NCBI GenBank assembly: GCA_003599885.1
Contig: QZKW01000053.1
Location: 40,057 to 76,948, forward strand
Length of the DNA: 36,892 bases
DNA from: Desulfobacteraceae bacterium
GTDB taxonomy: Bacteria > Desulfobacterota > Desulfobacteria > Desulfobacterales > Desulfosalsimonadaceae
Reading direction: 5' to 3'
The first letter of the stretch is position 1; each line of letters starts with the position of its first letter. Shown here in pieces: positions 7,799-16,721 of this stretch. The notes beneath the pieces were generated by a model, which was not told the origin of the DNA, did not search any database, and saw only the letters and a program-made list of their open reading frames with translations. The translations under genes and the position numbers were made by a program.

Positions 7799-9043
7799 AT
7801 GCGGAAAATGAAAAAAATCAGGATGGTTGCCCTGGCCGGAGTGACCCTGGCAGCGCTTATGCTGACGGGATGTGATGAGATCGGCAAACTGATCAGTTCG
7901 TCAAAAGGGCCGGGGCAGGGACCGGGAGGTCCGGGAGGCCCTGGTGGTCCGCCGGAAGTGTCCGTGATCTCGGTAACGACCCAGAAAATAACGTTGACCA
8001 CTGAATTGCCGGGCCGTAACGTACCGTTTCGGATTGCTGAAATAAGACCCCAGGTGAACGGTCTGATATTAAAACGTTTATTCACAGAAGGTTCCAATGT
8101 CAAGGCCGGACAGGTCCTTTACCAGATTGATCCCGCTCCTTTTCAGGCCGCCCTTGACAATGCTGAAGCCGCACTTGGCCGGTCTGAGGCCAATTTGGCA
8201 GCCACCCGGTTAAGGGCTGAACGCTATAAGGAGCTGCTTGCGGATAAAGCGGTGAGCCAGCAGAACTATGATGATGCGGCTGCGGCCCTGACACAGATCG
8301 AAGCCGATATCCAGTCCTGGCAAGCAACGGTGAAGACAGCCCGTATCAACCTGGAATACACCCGTATCACCGCCCCCATCTCCGGCCGTATCGGCCGGTC
8401 CAGCGTGACAGACGGTGCCATCGTGACGGCATATCAGCCCATGGCCCTTGCGACCATTCAACAGCTGGATCCCATTTATGTGGATGTGCCCCGATCGACT
8501 ACCGAAATGCAACGGTTGAAGGAAGGCGGCCTCAATCGCGGGGGCAGTGACCAGAACAGGGTCAAGCTTGTCCTGGAAGACGGTTTGGCATATCCTCATG
8601 AAGGGGAATTGCAATTTTCCGATGTCAGTGTGGACCCGACTACCGGTTCCGTAATCCTGCGAATGGTTTTTCCAAATCCGGAAGGAATTCTTCTTCCGGA
8701 GATGTTTGTCCGCGCAGTAGTGACAGAGGGCGTCAATGAACAGGCCATACTTATTCCTCAGCAGTCGGTGTCTCGCAATCAAAAAGGGGAACCATTCGCA
8801 CTGATTGTGGATGCTGAGGGGAAAGCCGTTTTGCGGATGCTCACCCTTGATCGGGCGATAGGCCCCAAATGGCTTGTTTCAGCCGGCCTTGCTCCTGGTG
8901 ACAGCCTGATCGTCGAGGGGTCACCGATGTTGCGCCCCGGCATGCCAGTGAAGGCGGTTCCGTATAAGGAAGCTCAAATTGGAGATGGGCCTACGGCCGA
9001 TCCCAACGCGCAGTCTGAAAAGCAAAGTGAAGGAGGCGCGTGA
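7799..9043 (+). CDS. RND efflux pump membrane fusion lipoprotein (AcrA/MexA type)
   Basis: Periplasmic adaptor of the tripartite pump, 414 residues. A lipoprotein signal peptide ends in LTGC with lipid attachment at C25. A glycine/proline repeat (GPGGPGGPGGPP, about residues 42-53) follows as a flexible tether. Then come the beta-barrel/lipoyl half (NGLILKRLFTEGSNVKAGQVLYQIDP), a long coiled-coil hairpin at about 110-180, the second lipoyl half (LEYTRITAPISGRIGRSSVTDG), and the beta-barrel and membrane-proximal domains with DVSVDPTTGSVILRMVFPNPEG. This domain order and the RITAPISGRIG motif are diagnostic of the AcrA family. It is the first gene of the three-gene pump operon; its stop overlaps the next start by one base (TGATG), preceded by AGGAGG. 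Confidence 0.95.
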   Translation: MRKMKKIRMVALAGVTLAALMLTGCDEIGKLISSSKGPGQGPGGPGGPGGPPEVSVISVTTQKITLTTELPGRNVPFRIAEIRPQVNGLILKRLFTEGSNVKAGQVLYQIDPAPFQAALDNAEAALGRSEANLAATRLRAERYKELLADKAVSQQNYDDAAAALTQIEADIQSWQATVKTARINLEYTRITAPISGRIGRSSVTDGAIVTAYQPMALATIQQLDPIYVDVPRSTTEMQRLKEGGLNRGGSDQNRVKLVLEDGLAYPHEGELQFSDVSVDPTTGSVILRMVFPNPEGILLPEMFVRAVVTEGVNEQAILIPQQSVSRNQKGEPFALIVDAEGKAVLRMLTLDRAIGPKWLVSAGLAPGDSLIVEGSPMLRPGMPVKAVPYKEAQIGDGPTADPNAQSEKQSEGGA

Positions 9044-12000
9044 TGCTGTCAAAATTCTTTTTGGACCGGCCGGTCTTTGCCTGGGTCATCGCTATCATCA
9101 TCATGACGGCGGGTGGGCTTGCGATCCACAGAATGGCAATATCGCAGTATCCGCCCATCGCGCCCCCGGCCATCGCCATTGACGCTTTTTTCCCGGGCGC
9201 CTCCGGGGAGACCGTGGAAAACACCGTGACCCAGATTATCGAGCAGAAGATGACCGGCTTGGATGATATGCTTTACCTCTCCGGCACCAGTTCTTCGTCC
9301 GGGGCCTCCCGGGTTGAGATGACCTTTGCGCCTGGGACGGATCCAAATATCGCCTGGTCCAAGGTTCAGAATAAACTCCAGCTTGCCATGGCCAGTCTGC
9401 CGGATGTGGTTCAACGCTCCGGCGTCATGGTCAGCAAATCCACTAGAAATTATCTCATTATTGTCGGTTTGATCTCGGAAGACGGCAGCATGAGCGGTGA
9501 CGACTTGCGGGACTACTCCCAATCCAATCTGGAAAAGATTCTGTCACGGGTTCCCGGTGTAGGGGAAGTGCAGAATTTCGGCACCCAGTACGCCATGCGG
9601 GTCTGGATCAACCCCGATAAACTGACCAACTATCACTTAACCATGGAAGATGTCATCCTGGCACTTAAGGCCTACAACGTGGAAGTCTCCGCCGGCCAGT
9701 TCGGTGGTACGCCTGCAGTTGAGGGCCAGCGTCTGAACGCCGCCATTATCGTTCAGCATCTGCTCCAGACACCGGAGGAATTCGCTGCTATCCCCATTCG
9801 CACGAATCCGGACGGCTCGGTGATTCGGGTCAAGGACATCGGCCGAACGGAACTGGGGTCTGAACGTTCCGATGTCGTGGCCAATTATAATGGCAAGCCT
9901 TGCGCCGCTATGGCCATCAGGCAGGCCGCCGGGGCCAATGCCCTGGATACGGCCAATGCCGTCAAGCAAAAACTGGAGGAGATGAGCCGCTACTTTCCCC
10001 CGGGCATGAAGGTCATCTATCCCTACGACACCACCCCGTTCACCAAAGTGGCCATTGAAGAGGTGGTCAAGACCCTTTTTGAGGCGGTGCTGCTGGTCTT
10101 TATCATTATGTATCTCTTCATGGGAAATATCCGGGCCACCCTGATCCCCACCATCGCCGTGCCGGTGGTTCTTCTGGGGACGTTTGCGGTGCTTGGGGCT
10201 TTTGGCTTCTCCATTAATATGCTGACCATGTTCGCCATGGTGCTGGCCATCGGTCTGCTGGTGGATGACGCCATCGTAGTGGTAGAGAACGTGGAGCGGA
10301 TCATGGAGGAGGAAGGCCTTCCGCCCAAAGAGGCTACGGCCAAGTCCATGGGTGAAATCACCAGCGCCCTGATCGGCATCGGTCTGGTGCTCTCAGCGGT
10401 CTTTGGGCCCATGGCTTTCTTTGAAGGCTCCACCGGGGTTCTCTACCGCCAGTTTTCAGTCACTATCATTGCTTCCATGCTCCTTTCAGTGGCTGTGGCC
10501 CTGATTCTGACCCCAGTCCTTTGTGCGTCGTTTTTGAAGCCCATACCGCCAGGATATGAGCCGTCGGATAATGCGGTCTTTTTCCTGCGCCCTTTTTTCA
10601 GGCTGTTTGACCGGGTTTTTGCCCGGATCAGAGGCATCTATGTGAGAATTGTCCACCGTTCCTTCTCAAAGACAATAAGATACCTGATTGTATATGTTTT
10701 GATTGTGACAGCAGTGGGGCTCCTCTTTAATAGGATGCCAACGTCTTATATCCCGGATGAGGATCAGGGGATCCTGCTGGTTCAGGCCATGCTGCCGTCG
10801 GGATCAACCCTTGAACAGACCCAGAAGGTGATGAACAGAGTCAGAGATCATTTCCTGGAACATGAGAAAGACGGGGTGGAATCCTTCCTGTCTGTCACCG
10901 GCATTAGTTTTGGCGGCCAGGGTCAGAATATGGCGCTGGGTTTTGCCAAACTCAGGGACTGGAAGTTGCGCCAGCGGCCGGACTTGAAAGTCAAGGCTAT
11001 TGCAGGCCGCGCCATGGGGGCATTTTCACAGATAAAAGGAGCCATGGTGTTCGCCTTTCCGCCACCGCCGGTCATTGAACTCGGGATGGCCACCGGATTT
11101 GACTTCCAGTTGCAGGATCGCGGTGGCCTGGGCCACGAAAAACTGATGGCGATTCGTAATCAGCTTCTGGGCATGGCGGCTCAGGATCCTCGTCTGGTCA
11201 GGGTCCGGCCCAACGGCATGGAAGATGTGCCGGAATATCACATTGACGTGGATTGGGACAAGGCTGGTGCTTTGGGAGTTCCCATTACGTCTATTAATAC
11301 GACCATAGCTGCGGCCTTTGGCAGCGCTTATGTCAACGATTTTATCCAGGCGGGGCGGGTCAAAAGGGTTTATGCTCAGGCGGATGCCCCTTACCGCATG
11401 CTGCCGCAGGATCTAGAAAAACTTTATGTGCGCAATAGCGTGGGCAAAATGGTCCCTTTCTCATCCTTCGCTTCGGCTCGATGGGCCATGGGTTCACCTA
11501 AGCTTGAGCGCTACAACGCTTTTCCGTCCATTAACATTTGGGGTGAGCCGGCGCCGGGTCTTAGTACCGGTGAGGCGATGGCTGCCATGGAAGAGATCGC
11601 TGCAAAATTACCCAAGGGAATCGGATTTGACTGGAACGGACTGTCTTACCAGGAGCGGATGGCAACGGCGCAGGGACCTATCCTGTATGCTTTTTCCATT
11701 TTCGTGATTTTCCTTTGTGTGGCTGCCCTGTATGAAAGCTGGACCATCCCTTTTGTCAATCTGCTGATGCTGCCCCTGGGTGTATTCGGTGCGATACTGG
11801 CCACTTCGCTACGGGGATTCCCCAACGATGTTTATTTTCAGATCGGATTCCTTACCACCCTTGGCCTTTCGACAAAAAATGCCATCCTGATTATACAATT
11901 TATCAAAGAACGCATGGCGCATGGCGACGGCCTTATCGATGCAACCCTTGGGGCCGTAAAAATAAGGTTCCGGCCAGTCATCATGACCTCTCTGGCTTTC

Positions 12001-12222
12001 TTTTTTGGGGTACTGCCGCTGGCCATCTCCACCGGCGCTGGAGCTGGGGCAATGACCGCCATTGGAACCGCCGTTTGTGGTGGAATGCTTTCCGCCACAT
12101 TTATCGATCTCCTTTTTATTCCCATGTTTTTTGTTTTTGTGTCCAAAATATTTAGAAGGAAACAAAAGGGGCCAGCCCCTGAATACGCCATTGAATCCGC
12201 CGGTCTCCAGGAGGTGCGCTAA
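9043..12222 (+). CDS. RND efflux transporter, HAE1 family (AcrB/MexB type)
   Basis: Inner-membrane proton/drug antiporter of 1059 residues, close to AcrB length. Twelve membrane segments are arranged as TM1, a large periplasmic porter loop, TM2-7, a second loop and TM8-12. The N-terminus MLSKFFLDRPVFAWVIAI is typical. TM4 carries the proton-relay pair D408-D409 in GLLVDDAIVVVENVER, and TM10 carries the relay lysine in GLSTKNAILIIQFIKE. The SQYPPIAPP and GASGETVENTV segments mark the HAE1 (hydrophobe/amphiphile) branch rather than the metal-ion HME branch. A GTG at 9040 is possible, but the ATG at 9043 has AGGAGG six bases upstream. It sits in the middle of the pump operon with tight overlaps on both sides. 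Substrates cannot be predicted. Confidence 0.97.
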   Translation: MLSKFFLDRPVFAWVIAIIIMTAGGLAIHRMAISQYPPIAPPAIAIDAFFPGASGETVENTVTQIIEQKMTGLDDMLYLSGTSSSSGASRVEMTFAPGTDPNIAWSKVQNKLQLAMASLPDVVQRSGVMVSKSTRNYLIIVGLISEDGSMSGDDLRDYSQSNLEKILSRVPGVGEVQNFGTQYAMRVWINPDKLTNYHLTMEDVILALKAYNVEVSAGQFGGTPAVEGQRLNAAIIVQHLLQTPEEFAAIPIRTNPDGSVIRVKDIGRTELGSERSDVVANYNGKPCAAMAIRQAAGANALDTANAVKQKLEEMSRYFPPGMKVIYPYDTTPFTKVAIEEVVKTLFEAVLLVFIIMYLFMGNIRATLIPTIAVPVVLLGTFAVLGAFGFSINMLTMFAMVLAIGLLVDDAIVVVENVERIMEEEGLPPKEATAKSMGEITSALIGIGLVLSAVFGPMAFFEGSTGVLYRQFSVTIIASMLLSVAVALILTPVLCASFLKPIPPGYEPSDNAVFFLRPFFRLFDRVFARIRGIYVRIVHRSFSKTIRYLIVYVLIVTAVGLLFNRMPTSYIPDEDQGILLVQAMLPSGSTLEQTQKVMNRVRDHFLEHEKDGVESFLSVTGISFGGQGQNMALGFAKLRDWKLRQRPDLKVKAIAGRAMGAFSQIKGAMVFAFPPPPVIELGMATGFDFQLQDRGGLGHEKLMAIRNQLLGMAAQDPRLVRVRPNGMEDVPEYHIDVDWDKAGALGVPITSINTTIAAAFGSAYVNDFIQAGRVKRVYAQADAPYRMLPQDLEKLYVRNSVGKMVPFSSFASARWAMGSPKLERYNAFPSINIWGEPAPGLSTGEAMAAMEEIAAKLPKGIGFDWNGLSYQERMATAQGPILYAFSIFVIFLCVAALYESWTIPFVNLLMLPLGVFGAILATSLRGFPNDVYFQIGFLTTLGLSTKNAILIIQFIKERMAHGDGLIDATLGAVKIRFRPVIMTSLAFFFGVLPLAISTGAGAGAMTAIGTAVCGGMLSATFIDLLFIPMFFVFVSKIFRRKQKGPAPEYAIESAGLQEVR

Positions 12223-12223
12223 T

Positions 12224-13630
12224 ATGAGAAAAAAAATCATACTATCACTTGGTGTGTTTCTTTTTATTGGCGGGTGTACCATGTCTCCTAAATACACGCA
12301 GCCCCCGGCTCCGATTCCTGGAGAATGGCCGCAAAGCGAGGCCTATAAAGTCATGCAGGTTGCGCCCGGAGGACCGGCTGCCTCGGAATTAAGCTGGAAA
12401 GAGTTTTTTACTGACTTGAAGCTTCAGCAGATTATCGGGACAGCATTAAATAACAATCGGGATCTGCGGCTTGCCGCTCTGAATGTTGAAAGGGCGCGCG
12501 CTCTTTACGGTATTCAGCGGGCCGAGCTGTTACCGACGGTCAATGCAGTGGGAACGGGAGGGAAGCAACGTATCTCAGCTAATCTCATTAACCCCAGCGA
12601 CTCGAGGACAAGTGAACAATACAATGTGGGTATGGGGATCGCTTTGTGGGAGATCGATTTTTTTGGCCGGATCCGCAGTTTGAATGACCAGGCACTGGAA
12701 GAATATCTGGCTACAGATGAAGCCCGTCGCGGAGCACAGATCGCACTGGTATCGGAAGTGGCCAGAGTATACCTGACCCTTGCCGCTGACCTGGAAAATC
12801 TTAAACTAGCCAAGTCCACACTGGCTTCCCAGCAGGCCGCCTATGATTTAATAAAGCGTCAATATGAAGTTGGCGTAGCCTCTGAACTGGACTTGCGCCA
12901 GGCGCAAATACCGGTGGATTCGGCCCGGGGCGATGTCGCCCGATTTACGCAAATGACAGCCCAGGACCAGAATGCGTTAAACCTGCTGGCCGGATCGAAG
13001 GTGTCACAGGATCTTCTGCCCTCCGACCTGGCAAGGTATAACCCGTCCAAAGAAATTTTTGCAGGCCTGTCCTCTGCGGCGCTTTTGAACCGGCCGGACA
13101 TTATGGCAGCAGAAAACCGGCTGAAGGGATCGTATGCCTTTATTGGCGCTGCCCGGGCCGCCTTTTTCCCTCGCATTTCCCTGACCACCTCCATCGGGAC
13201 GGCGAGTAATGACCTCTCCGGTCTTTTTAGCTCCGGAACTGACACATGGAGTTTTACCCCGCTTATCACCGTGCCGATTTTCGATGCCCGTACCTGGGCG
13301 GCATACCGGGTCAGCAAAGCCCAACAGGAAATCGCCCTGACCCAGTATGAAAAGACGATTCAGAGCGCTTTCAGGGAGGTGGCCGATTCTCTTGCGGTTC
13401 AAGGCACCGTAGACCAGCAGGTAGCTGCCCAGCAATCTCTGACAGGTGCGGTTGCAGAAACCTACCGGCTTTCAAATCAGCGGTATGCAAAAGGCATTGA
13501 CAACTACCTGGGCGTCCTGGATGCCCAGCGGTCTCTTTATGCCGCACAGCAGGGGCTTATCTCGCTCCGCCTGGCCAAACTTGCCAATCAGGTTCGGCTT
13601 TATGCAGTATTGGGGGGCGGCGCTAAATAG
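12224..13630 (+). CDS. Outer-membrane efflux lipoprotein (OprM/NodT type)
   Basis: Outer-membrane channel of the tripartite pump, 468 residues. A signal peptide ends in FIGGC, so the protein is lipidated at C18 like OprM. The body shows the two structural repeats of the OEP fold: coiled-coil helices with NNRDLRLAALNVERARALYGIQRAELLP in the first, and AENRLKGSYAFIGAARAAFFPRISLTTSIG in the second. The frame extends upstream to 12062 inside the transporter gene, but the ATG at 12224, one base after that gene's stop and preceded by AGGAGG at 12209-12214, gives a proper lipoprotein signal. With the two upstream genes this makes a self-contained export system across both membranes. Confidence 0.95.
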   Translation: MRKKIILSLGVFLFIGGCTMSPKYTQPPAPIPGEWPQSEAYKVMQVAPGGPAASELSWKEFFTDLKLQQIIGTALNNNRDLRLAALNVERARALYGIQRAELLPTVNAVGTGGKQRISANLINPSDSRTSEQYNVGMGIALWEIDFFGRIRSLNDQALEEYLATDEARRGAQIALVSEVARVYLTLAADLENLKLAKSTLASQQAAYDLIKRQYEVGVASELDLRQAQIPVDSARGDVARFTQMTAQDQNALNLLAGSKVSQDLLPSDLARYNPSKEIFAGLSSAALLNRPDIMAAENRLKGSYAFIGAARAAFFPRISLTTSIGTASNDLSGLFSSGTDTWSFTPLITVPIFDARTWAAYRVSKAQQEIALTQYEKTIQSAFREVADSLAVQGTVDQQVAAQQSLTGAVAETYRLSNQRYAKGIDNYLGVLDAQRSLYAAQQGLISLRLAKLANQVRLYAVLGGGAK

Positions 13631-13709
13631 CAGTTGCCGGCAGGTTGGGGTTCATTCTTTTTGGTTGATTCATTTTAGTGGGTGCCATTCTATGTCTGCA
13701 GGGGGAAAT

Positions 13710-14663
13710 ATGACGATTCAAAAGAAATTACTGGTATTGGTTGATGGTTCCGAACGGTCCATAGAGACGGTGAACTATATAAAAGATGTTATGCCTGTTG
13801 ATGGGAATTCGCAGATTGTTCTGTTTCATGTCTTCAGCGGCCTGCCGGAAGCATATCGGGAGTTGGAGAATGATCCATCCTGCGCTGTCGCTTTAAGCCA
13901 ATTGAAAAATCAGGAAACGGAGCAGCAAAAACGAATCCGGGATTATATGGAACGGGCAAAAAAGATTCTGATCACCGGCGGGTTTCCGGAACAATCCATT
14001 GAAATTAAATTTCATCCCTTAGAAAAAGGGGTCGCCCGGGACATCATAGAAGAGGCAAAAAACGGTTACAGCGCGGTTGTCTTAAGAAGGCGGGGGGCGG
14101 GAGGGCTGGCGAGTATCATCCTTGGCAGTGTTGCCGTCAAGCTGCTGCAATCGTTGATTTTTATTCCAATTTTATTCGTTGGGCAGGCCCCTTCCGTCAA
14201 AAAAATATTGTTGGCTGTGGATGATTCGCCTTCTTCAATGAAAGCGGTTGAATTTACAGCCGCATTGTTCGGTGGCTATGGCCATGAGGTCGGAATTCTT
14301 CATGCAATTCCAGGCTTGGGGAGTATCAATTTTGCTCTCACTAAAGTAAGTAATAAGGAATGTTCCGAAACTGAAATATCTGATAACTGTGTTGAAGTCT
14401 TTAAATTAAAAATCGCACGAATGTTTAACAATATAAAAAAAATACTTATTACATCCGGGATTGACTCTGAAAAAATATCTGAAAAAATAGTTGCCGGTGT
14501 GCTCAGTCGGTCCGAAGCCATTGTCAAAGAGGCGGAAGATGGCGGTTATTGCACCATTGTTGTCGGACGAAGGGGCCTTTCAAAAGTTGAGGCGTTTTTC
14601 ATGGGTCGAGTCGGTCATAAGGTCGTCTATGGAGGGAATAAATTTTCGGTTTGGGTTGTCTGA
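13710..14663 (+). CDS. Tandem universal stress protein (UspA family)
   Basis: Cytoplasmic protein of about 317 residues with two Usp domains. The first begins KKLLVLVDGSERSIETVNYI, the second KKILLAVDDSPSSMKAVEF at about residue 165. Each should end with the nucleotide-binding pattern G-2x-G-9x-G-S/T. The first repeat reads RRRG...GS (first glycine replaced) and the second reads GRRG...GR (final serine replaced), so each half is off-consensus and nucleotide binding is uncertain. An ATG also exists at 13692; 13710 is favoured because AGGGGGA precedes it closely. It lies 79 bases after the pump operon and may be cotranscribed. It is the last chromosomal gene before the tRNA remnant. The base composition becomes AT-rich in its second half. 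Confidence 0.9.
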   Translation: MTIQKKLLVLVDGSERSIETVNYIKDVMPVDGNSQIVLFHVFSGLPEAYRELENDPSCAVALSQLKNQETEQQKRIRDYMERAKKILITGGFPEQSIEIKFHPLEKGVARDIIEEAKNGYSAVVLRRRGAGGLASIILGSVAVKLLQSLIFIPILFVGQAPSVKKILLAVDDSPSSMKAVEFTAALFGGYGHEVGILHAIPGLGSINFALTKVSNKECSETEISDNCVEVFKLKIARMFNNIKKILITSGIDSEKISEKIVAGVLSRSEAIVKEAEDGGYCTIVVGRRGLSKVEAFFMGRVGHKVVYGGNKFSVWVV

Positions 14664-14812
14664 TGACAGGCTTTCGGCAAGTCATTCGGCCAAATAGCCG
14701 AAGGGATGGATGAGGAAAATATTGAAATTAATGTATTATGGTTTTTGATAGATTATGGTATATAATGAAGACGGGGCTTATCCGCAGAGGGATGTTTTCA
14801 TTTAAAAACAAA

Positions 14813-14839
14813 AAGGGGTTACGGTATTCGTAACCCCTT
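14813..14839. terminator. Strong bidirectional terminator hairpin, native terminator of the interrupted tRNA-Arg gene
   Basis: AAGGGGTTACG (14813-14823) pairs perfectly with CGTAACCCCTT (14829-14839) around a five-base loop. The minus-strand side runs into TTTTTGTTTTT, and the plus-strand side into ATTTTTATT. It lies nine bases beyond the tRNA 3' CCA, where a tRNA terminator belongs, and it also ends transcription from the stress-protein side. The rest of the gap from 14664 holds a short perfect stem (TTCGGC/GCCGAA, 14685-14702) of no clear role. Confidence 0.85.
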
Positions 14840-14848
14840 GATTTTTAT

Positions 14849-14895
14849 TGGCGCGCCTGAAGGGATTCGAACCCCTGACCTACGGATTAGAAGTC
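14849..14895 (-). tRNA. 3' half of tRNA-Arg(TCT): attachment site left by an integrated element
   Basis: Read on the minus strand, the sequence supplies anticodon loop CTTCTAA (anticodon TCT, 14893 downward), the 3' anticodon strand, variable loop AGGTC, a complete T-arm (AGGGG TTCGAAT CCCTT), the 3' acceptor strand CAGGCGC, discriminator G and an encoded CCA at 14849-14851. Everything 5' of about nucleotide 30 is missing: bases beyond 14895 neither pair with the anticodon stem nor resemble a D-arm. A lone 3' half with its own terminator downstream is what remains when an element integrates into a tRNA gene, so the foreign DNA begins at about 14896. The intact copy should lie at the far end of the element. 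Confidence 0.85.
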
Positions 14896-15010
14896 CCTTT
14901 CGTTAACCTCCACTCTTTTTGTTTTTATATATCTTTTATATTGAAAATTCAATAGTTAAATTGTATTAACTTTAACATAGCTTCACTTAGAATCATTGTA
15001 TTTAATCATA

Positions 15011-15038
15011 AAAGTTGGCACAATGTTGGCACAACTTT
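15011..15038. promoter_or_regulatory. Direct and inverted repeats upstream of the integrase, probable arm-type recombinase sites
   Basis: GTTGGCACAA occurs twice (15014-15023 and 15025-15034), eleven bases apart, i.e. one helical turn. The pair is embedded between AAAGTTG (15011-15017) and CAACTTT (15032-15038), which are reverse complements. TTGGCACA-type repeats next to tRNA-targeting integrases are familiar as integrase or excisionase binding arms. Alternatively they could be an operator for the integrase gene. The surrounding 14901-15105 stretch is AT-rich with no gene. Confidence 0.5.
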
Positions 15039-15105
15039 GAAACATATATTTTAAAAATTTGGCGCGAATTTCCCCAATTTTCAATAACAATTTTTAAGGA
15101 CCGCT

Positions 15106-16275
15106 ATGAAGTACAAATACCAAAAAACAAAATACCCTGGCATCCGATATCGAGAGCATCCAACCAGAAAGCACGGAATTCAAAAAGACAAATATTTTGT
15201 TATTCGTTACCAATTGGAAGGAGTTACAAAAACAGAAGGATTAGGATGGTCCAGCGCTGGGTGGAGTGAACAAAAGGCGGCTGAGACATTCGCGGATATT
15301 AAGCGAAATATTCGTACAGGACAGGGGCCGAGAACCCTTCAAGAGCAAAGAGTGATCGCTGAAAATGAGCGCAATAGGCATGAAAGTAAAGGCATGGTAT
15401 TTGAAGATGCCTGGAAAATGTATAAAGAATCATCGATTAAAAAAACAATAGAACGTGATGCTCAGTTAATTGTTAAATGGATTAATCCACTCATAGGCTC
15501 TATTCCTTTGACTGAGATTTCGGCTTTCCATTTGGAAAAAATTAGATCCCGGATGACAAAAAAGAACCTGTCTCCACGAACTTGTCATTATGCATTGGCA
15601 GTTGTACGGGCAATTTTTAATTTTTGTATTAAACGTGGGCTTTTTGTTGGAATGAATCCAGTAAAGACGATCGCCATAAAATCATATGATAATCGAAGAA
15701 CCCGATTTGTATCGTTAGAGGAAGCAAATGCTTTATTGGAGGAAATTAAAAGCAAAAGTGTGGATATTTGGCGAATCACCTTGGTTTCATTACTGGCTGG
15801 CCTGCGATTTGGTGAAATTGCCGGACTTCAATGGAAGGATATCGACATCAACCATAGCACCATTACCATTCTTGATCCTAAAAATGGAAGAACGCGCCAT
15901 GCAAACATAACCAATACCCTGAAAGCTATGTTTGATGAAATGAGAGCCGGAAAGCCCGAAGAATTAATTTTTCCTGACCGCAATGGTCAACGTCGGGTTC
16001 AAATTAGTGACACATTTAACAGGTCGGTTGACAAATTGGAGCTAAATGCTGGTATCAGTGACCGTCGTCAAAAAATATGTTTTCACTCAATCCGGCATTC
16101 TTTCGCATCTTGGCTTGCAATGCAGGGAGAAGATTTGCTGGTCATAAAAGAATTATTGGGTCACAGGGATATATCGACAACGCAAAGATATAGTCATCTG
16201 GCTAAAAATAGACTTCGCTCTGCTACGGAGGGACTTGATAAAGTATTTACTGATAGCAAAGCAACCGAAATTTAA
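15106..16275 (+). CDS. Tyrosine site-specific recombinase (integrase) of the element
   Basis: Catalyses integration and excision of the element at tRNA-Arg. 389 residues: an N-terminal DNA-binding region (about 1-80, arm-type/AP2-like, YFVIRYQLEGVTKTEGLGW), a core-binding SAM-like domain (about 95-185), and a catalytic domain (about 195-370). All catalytic residues are readable: R234 in AGLRFGEIAGLQW, K259, H327 and R330 in HSIRHSFA, H353 in LGHRDISTTQ, and the nucleophile Y362 in RYSH. The ATG at 15106 follows AAGGA at suitable distance. The gene is markedly AT-rich compared with the chromosomal genes to the left, consistent with transfer. It points away from the tRNA remnant. No excisionase gene is evident beside it. 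Confidence 0.95.
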   Translation: MKYKYQKTKYPGIRYREHPTRKHGIQKDKYFVIRYQLEGVTKTEGLGWSSAGWSEQKAAETFADIKRNIRTGQGPRTLQEQRVIAENERNRHESKGMVFEDAWKMYKESSIKKTIERDAQLIVKWINPLIGSIPLTEISAFHLEKIRSRMTKKNLSPRTCHYALAVVRAIFNFCIKRGLFVGMNPVKTIAIKSYDNRRTRFVSLEEANALLEEIKSKSVDIWRITLVSLLAGLRFGEIAGLQWKDIDINHSTITILDPKNGRTRHANITNTLKAMFDEMRAGKPEELIFPDRNGQRRVQISDTFNRSVDKLELNAGISDRRQKICFHSIRHSFASWLAMQGEDLLVIKELLGHRDISTTQRYSHLAKNRLRSATEGLDKVFTDSKATEI

Positions 16276-16721
16276 CAAAATCGCCGAATCGCAAGAGCAT
16301 GCCACATTGCGAGCAATCCCATCGTGTAAAAAATCCAGATTCAGGACACCCAGCCATCCATTTCCGGGATCAAGGATACGGGTCAAAGGCCCGTCATATA
16401 ATACAAGTCATCTCAAAAAAAATCTTTACAAGCTCGAAAGCTCTCCCCTGAATATTTCGGGGTAAATATTCTTAAACCTTGCGGAAAACTGACCTGCACT
16501 TTGACCGTCCGGCAGGCCAATGGGAGCTTATGCGAGAGGAGTTGATGACCTTCGTCACCGCCCCGCTAACCGACCAGCTGGATGGATTCCTCTTTTCCCT
16601 TGCACCTGACATGTCACCTGTTATATTCTAATTTTTCATTTTAAATCTGGCAAATTGCGTTCGCCTTTATAACTTAACCTTGCAACCCGGTGACGCCCAA
16701 TGCATGAAAAGGCAAAGTGAC
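16276..16721. other. Gene-poor gap between integrase and restriction locus
   Basis: No supported gene. It contains a perfect AT-rich stem GAATATTT/AAATATTC (16448-16469) with a six-base CGGGGT loop. It also has a stretch of higher GC content at about 16500-16631 whose frame, ending at a TAA at 16629-16631, reads as plausible protein (FDRPAGQWELMREELMTFV) but has no start and no recognised family. The latter may be the tail of a deleted gene. Promoters for the restriction locus should lie at its right end but no clear hexamers were found. Confidence 0.4.

Noticed and set aside
13446-13709. N-terminal extension of the stress protein back into the efflux lipoprotein gene
   Set aside because: The extra residues overlap the preceding gene in another frame and are not Usp-like. 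ATG 13710 has a good ribosome binding site.
14849-14895. A complete tRNA-Arg gene
   Set aside because: Only the 3' half is present. The bases upstream of the anticodon loop do not form the anticodon stem, D-arm or acceptor 5' strand.
16153-16465. Overlapping short frames on both strands at the end of the integrase gene
   Set aside because: No ribosome binding site or recognisable domain; both overlap the integrase coding region.
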